Shown here in pieces: positions 62,313 to 64,000 of a stretch of DNA of 64,000 nt. Position 1 is the first letter of the stretch; each line of letters starts with the position of its first letter. The translations under genes were made by a program, and so were the position numbers. Source of the stretch: Blastomonas natatoria. Its GTDB lineage: Bacteria > Pseudomonadota > Alphaproteobacteria > Sphingomonadales > Sphingomonadaceae. The DNA lies in contig NZ_QJJM01000002.1 in NCBI RefSeq assembly GCF_003201955.1, positions 248,001 through 312,000 of the forward strand, written 5' to 3'. Under the pieces are notes generated by a model. It made no database searches. It worked only from the letters and a program-made list of their open reading frames with translations, and was not told the origin of the DNA.

Positions 62313-62799
62313 CGGCCAGCGCTCCCTTGACCGCACGGTTGACCTGCGGCTTGGTGATCTTTGCCGGCGTCAGCCGGGCGACGATATCCTGGGCAGCTTC
62401 GACAGCCACGGCCTCGATCTCGGCAAGAGCAGCGGTCTGCTGCGCCGCAATCGCCGCTTCGGCATCGGCCAGTTGCGTAGCGATGCCATTATCGGCAGCG
62501 CGCACCTTGGCTTCCGCTTCGCGCGCGCCCTTGGCCTTGGCTTCGGCGGTCACGGCGAGCGCCGCATCACGGGCCCGGGCATGGGCAACGCGATATTCTT
62601 CCTCGATCTCGTCAGCCCGCGCATGCGCAGCCTTGGCAGCGGCGATGTCTCCGGCGATCTTCGCCTTGCGCTGATCGACCGTGCCCTGGATCTTGGGAAA
62701 CATCGAACGCCCGATCACGAAGTAAATCAGCCCGAACGTGATCACCAGCCAGAAAAGCTGGGACCCGTAAGTGGTCATGATCTGGTCTATCTGGGGCAT
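62305..62799 (-). CDS. atpF': ATP synthase Fo subunit b'
   Basis: The second stator subunit, typical of alphaproteobacteria and phototrophs where b and b' form a heterodimer. The 164-residue product has a membrane helix (GSQLFWLVITFGLIYFVIG) followed by a coiled coil (KAKIAGDIAAAKAAHARADEIEEEY). The start is the ATG at 62799 (MPQIDQIMTTYG). A 75-base gap with a hairpin separates it from atpE. Confidence 0.93.
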   Translation of the reverse strand: MPQIDQIMTTYGSQLFWLVITFGLIYFVIGRSMFPKIQGTVDQRKAKIAGDIAAAKAAHARADEIEEEYRVAHARARDAALAVTAEAKAKGAREAEAKVRAADNGIATQLADAEAAIAAQQTAALAEIEAVAVEAAQDIVARLTPAKITKPQVNRAVKGALADA

Positions 62800-62833
62800 A
62801 TCGAAGCTATCCGTGGATCAGAATCTTGGGTGT

Positions 62834-62866
62834 GGACGGGGCCAGCGCGATGACCGGCCCCGGTCC
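62834..62866 (-). other. hairpin between atpE and atpF'
   Basis: GGAC-GGGGCC (62834-62843) pairs with GGCCCC-GTCC (62856-62861 and 62863-62866), leaving one bulged G at 62862. The ten-bp stem has a 12-base loop. It lies just after the atpE stop (62875) on the minus strand and lacks a U-run. It could stabilise or partly terminate the transcript, helping c-subunit excess. Confidence 0.55.
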
Positions 62867-62874
62867 GACACAAA

Positions 62875-63102
62875 TCAGGCAACGAAGATCAGGATCATCG
62901 CCACGACGAACGCCAGCAGGCCGAGAAGTTCGGCAGCGGCGAAGCCGATGAACAGGCGGCCCTGCTGACCGTCGGCAGCTGCCGGGTTGCGCAGAGCGCT
63001 TTCCAGGAACGAACCGAACACGTTACCCACGCCGATGGCAGCCATGCCGGCACCGATTGCAGCCAGGCCAGCACCGACCAGTTTTGCAGCTTCTGCGTCC
63101 AT
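62875..63102 (-). CDS. atpE: ATP synthase Fo subunit c
   Basis: The c subunits form the proton-driven rotor ring. The 75-residue hydrophobic hairpin has the glycine-rich first helix (GAGLAAIGAGMAAIGVG) and the ion-binding glutamate at E58 in GFAAAELLGLLAFV. No sodium-ligand signature is apparent, so proton coupling is expected. The start is the ATG at 63102 after an AGGAGTATTAC ribosome-binding site. The gene lies between atpB and atpF'. Confidence 0.97.
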   Translation of the reverse strand: MDAEAAKLVGAGLAAIGAGMAAIGVGNVFGSFLESALRNPAAADGQQGRLFIGFAAAELLGLLAFVVAMILIFVA

Positions 63103-63159
63103 TGTAATACTCCTTAAGAAACTCGATTGGATGGAAAATTCTAGCGAAAAGAGAGAGGC

Positions 63160-63945
63160 TCAGTGCAGGTTCACCGCGTCGTTGATGTACAGCGAGGTGA
63201 GCAGCGCGAACACATAGGCCTGGACGACGGCGACCAGGATTTCGAGCGCGCTGATGCCGACCATCAGCGTCAGGCTGGGCAGGCCGACCAGCAGGCCATA
63301 ACCGATACCGGCATTGGTCGAATTGATGACGAAACCGGCCAGCACCTTGAGCAGAATATGGCCAGCGGTCATCGCCACGAACAGTCGCAGACCCAGGCTG
63401 AACGGGCGCACCAGGAACGACAGCAGCTCGACCACGAAGATGAACGGGATCATCGGGAGCGGCGTGCCGTGCGGAACGAACAGCGAGAAGAAATGAAGGC
63501 CATGACGGGCGAAGCCGACGATCAGCACGATCGAGAAGCTGACGATCGCGAGGACGCCGGTGATCGTCAGATGGCTGGTCACGGTGAAAGGATGTCCGCC
63601 AACCACGCCGATCGGGATCAGGCCGAGAATGTTGGCGAACAGGATGAACATGAAGAGCGAGAAGACATAGGGCGCGTACTTGCGGCCCTCTGCGCCGATA
63701 TTGGCAGTCATCATGTCGTCGATAAAGCCGGTAAAGCCTTCGACCATCAGCTGCCAGCGACCGGGCACGAGCTCTCGCTTCATGCCGCCCTGCATGAACA
63801 CCCAGACCGCAACCAGCGTCAACAGCATCCACAGGGCGCTGTTGGTGAAGGTGATGGCCTGGCCAGCGATCTCAAACCCGCCATTGGAAATGGGGGCGAT
63901 TTCGAACTGGTGCATCGGGTCGATTTTGCCTGACTCGGCTGCCAC
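63160..63945 (-). CDS. atpB: ATP synthase Fo subunit a
   Basis: Subunit a forms the proton half-channels against the c-ring. The 261-residue membrane protein has the essential arginine in LGLRLFVAMTAGHIL and the family C-terminus with VVQAYVFALLTSLYINDAV. It starts with GTG at 63945, preceded by AAGAGGTAGGTT. The ATG ten codons downstream (MHQFEIAPI) is less likely. The atpI stop lies three bases upstream. Confidence 0.96.
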   Translation of the reverse strand: MAAESGKIDPMHQFEIAPISNGGFEIAGQAITFTNSALWMLLTLVAVWVFMQGGMKRELVPGRWQLMVEGFTGFIDDMMTANIGAEGRKYAPYVFSLFMFILFANILGLIPIGVVGGHPFTVTSHLTITGVLAIVSFSIVLIVGFARHGLHFFSLFVPHGTPLPMIPFIFVVELLSFLVRPFSLGLRLFVAMTAGHILLKVLAGFVINSTNAGIGYGLLVGLPSLTLMVGISALEILVAVVQAYVFALLTSLYINDAVNLH

Positions 63946-63948
63946 AAC

Positions 63949-64000
63949 CTACCTCTTCGTTTTATCTTCAGGCTTATCCTGCGGAGACTGCTGATTTTTC
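63949..64000 (-). CDS. atpI: C-terminus of AtpI (partial, cut by the right edge)
   Basis: The minus-strand frame that ends at TAG (63951-63949) reads KNQQSPQDKPEDKTKR, a hydrophilic charged tail, directly before atpB. Position and composition fit AtpI, the small membrane protein thought to aid c-ring assembly or magnesium uptake for ATP synthase. Only 16 codons are visible, so the call rests mainly on gene order. Confidence 0.6.
   Translation of the reverse strand, partial: KNQQSPQDKPEDKTKR

Noticed and set aside
1-64000. tRNA, rRNA, CRISPR arrays, insertion sequences, prophage genes
   Set aside because: I looked for tRNA-like cloverleaf ends, regularly spaced repeats, transposase motifs and phage genes and saw none. 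A tRNAscan or CRISPR-finder run would be decisive.

Overview
The window is chromosomal DNA of a sphingomonad-type alphaproteobacterium (order Sphingomonadales). The signs are high GC with dense, closely packed genes; the atpI-atpB-atpE-atpF'-atpF order with separate b and b' genes; gatCAB; a GapR-type protein; a cysteine-free L36; an NDUFS4-like complex I subunit; and three large TonB-dependent receptors whose plug sequences are of the type common in sphingomonads and caulobacters. I cannot fix the genus. I see no tRNA, rRNA, insertion sequence, prophage or CRISPR array.

Layout. 0-8.5 kb: rpsL-rpsG, an HD-GYP phosphodiesterase, gatC-gatA-gatB with a coupled secreted cyclophilin-like protein, then a DUF3089 hydrolase coupled to ruvX. 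8.5-18.6 kb: NDUFS4-like subunit, hrpB, a MATE pump, polyprenyl diphosphate synthase, chorismate mutase, a beta-lactamase-fold hydrolase, PhzF, pdxH and an ABA4-like membrane protein. 18.7-23 kb: DnaJ-class chaperone, YihY, fabI, a DUF4160/DUF2442 pair and aroC. 23-30 kb: three transporters of different families in a row (MFS, SLC13 with RCK_C domains, DctA/GltP type), then an M14 carboxypeptidase coupled to a DUF4136 lipoprotein. 30-38 kb: rpmJ, a HAD hydrolase, an antitoxin with a nonsense-mutated VapC, pyk, GapR, yebC and ruvC-ruvA-[hicB-hicA]-ruvB.

38-53 kb is the most distinctive region. A TonB receptor is coupled to a PepSY membrane protein (probable iron uptake). Two further giant TonB receptors (993 and 1056 aa) are each followed on the same strand by a strong intrinsic terminator and then by putative modification enzymes: a TPR-sulfotransferase and an AspH-like TPR-hydroxylase after the first, a prolyl-4-hydroxylase-like enzyme after the second. 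I regard this receptor-plus-modification locus as the best candidate for an undescribed system.

53-64 kb: an M23 peptidase, DUF2093, xseA and purD with overlapping divergent start codons, leuB, recO, a brnTA toxin-antitoxin module with a palindrome in its promoter, uvrC and the Fo genes of ATP synthase running off the right edge. Palindromic repeats of at least two kinds sit between genes at 8.9, 11.5, 35.3, 35.9 and 61.6 kb. Four toxin-antitoxin-like pairs are interspersed with housekeeping genes, two of them beside recombination and repair genes.
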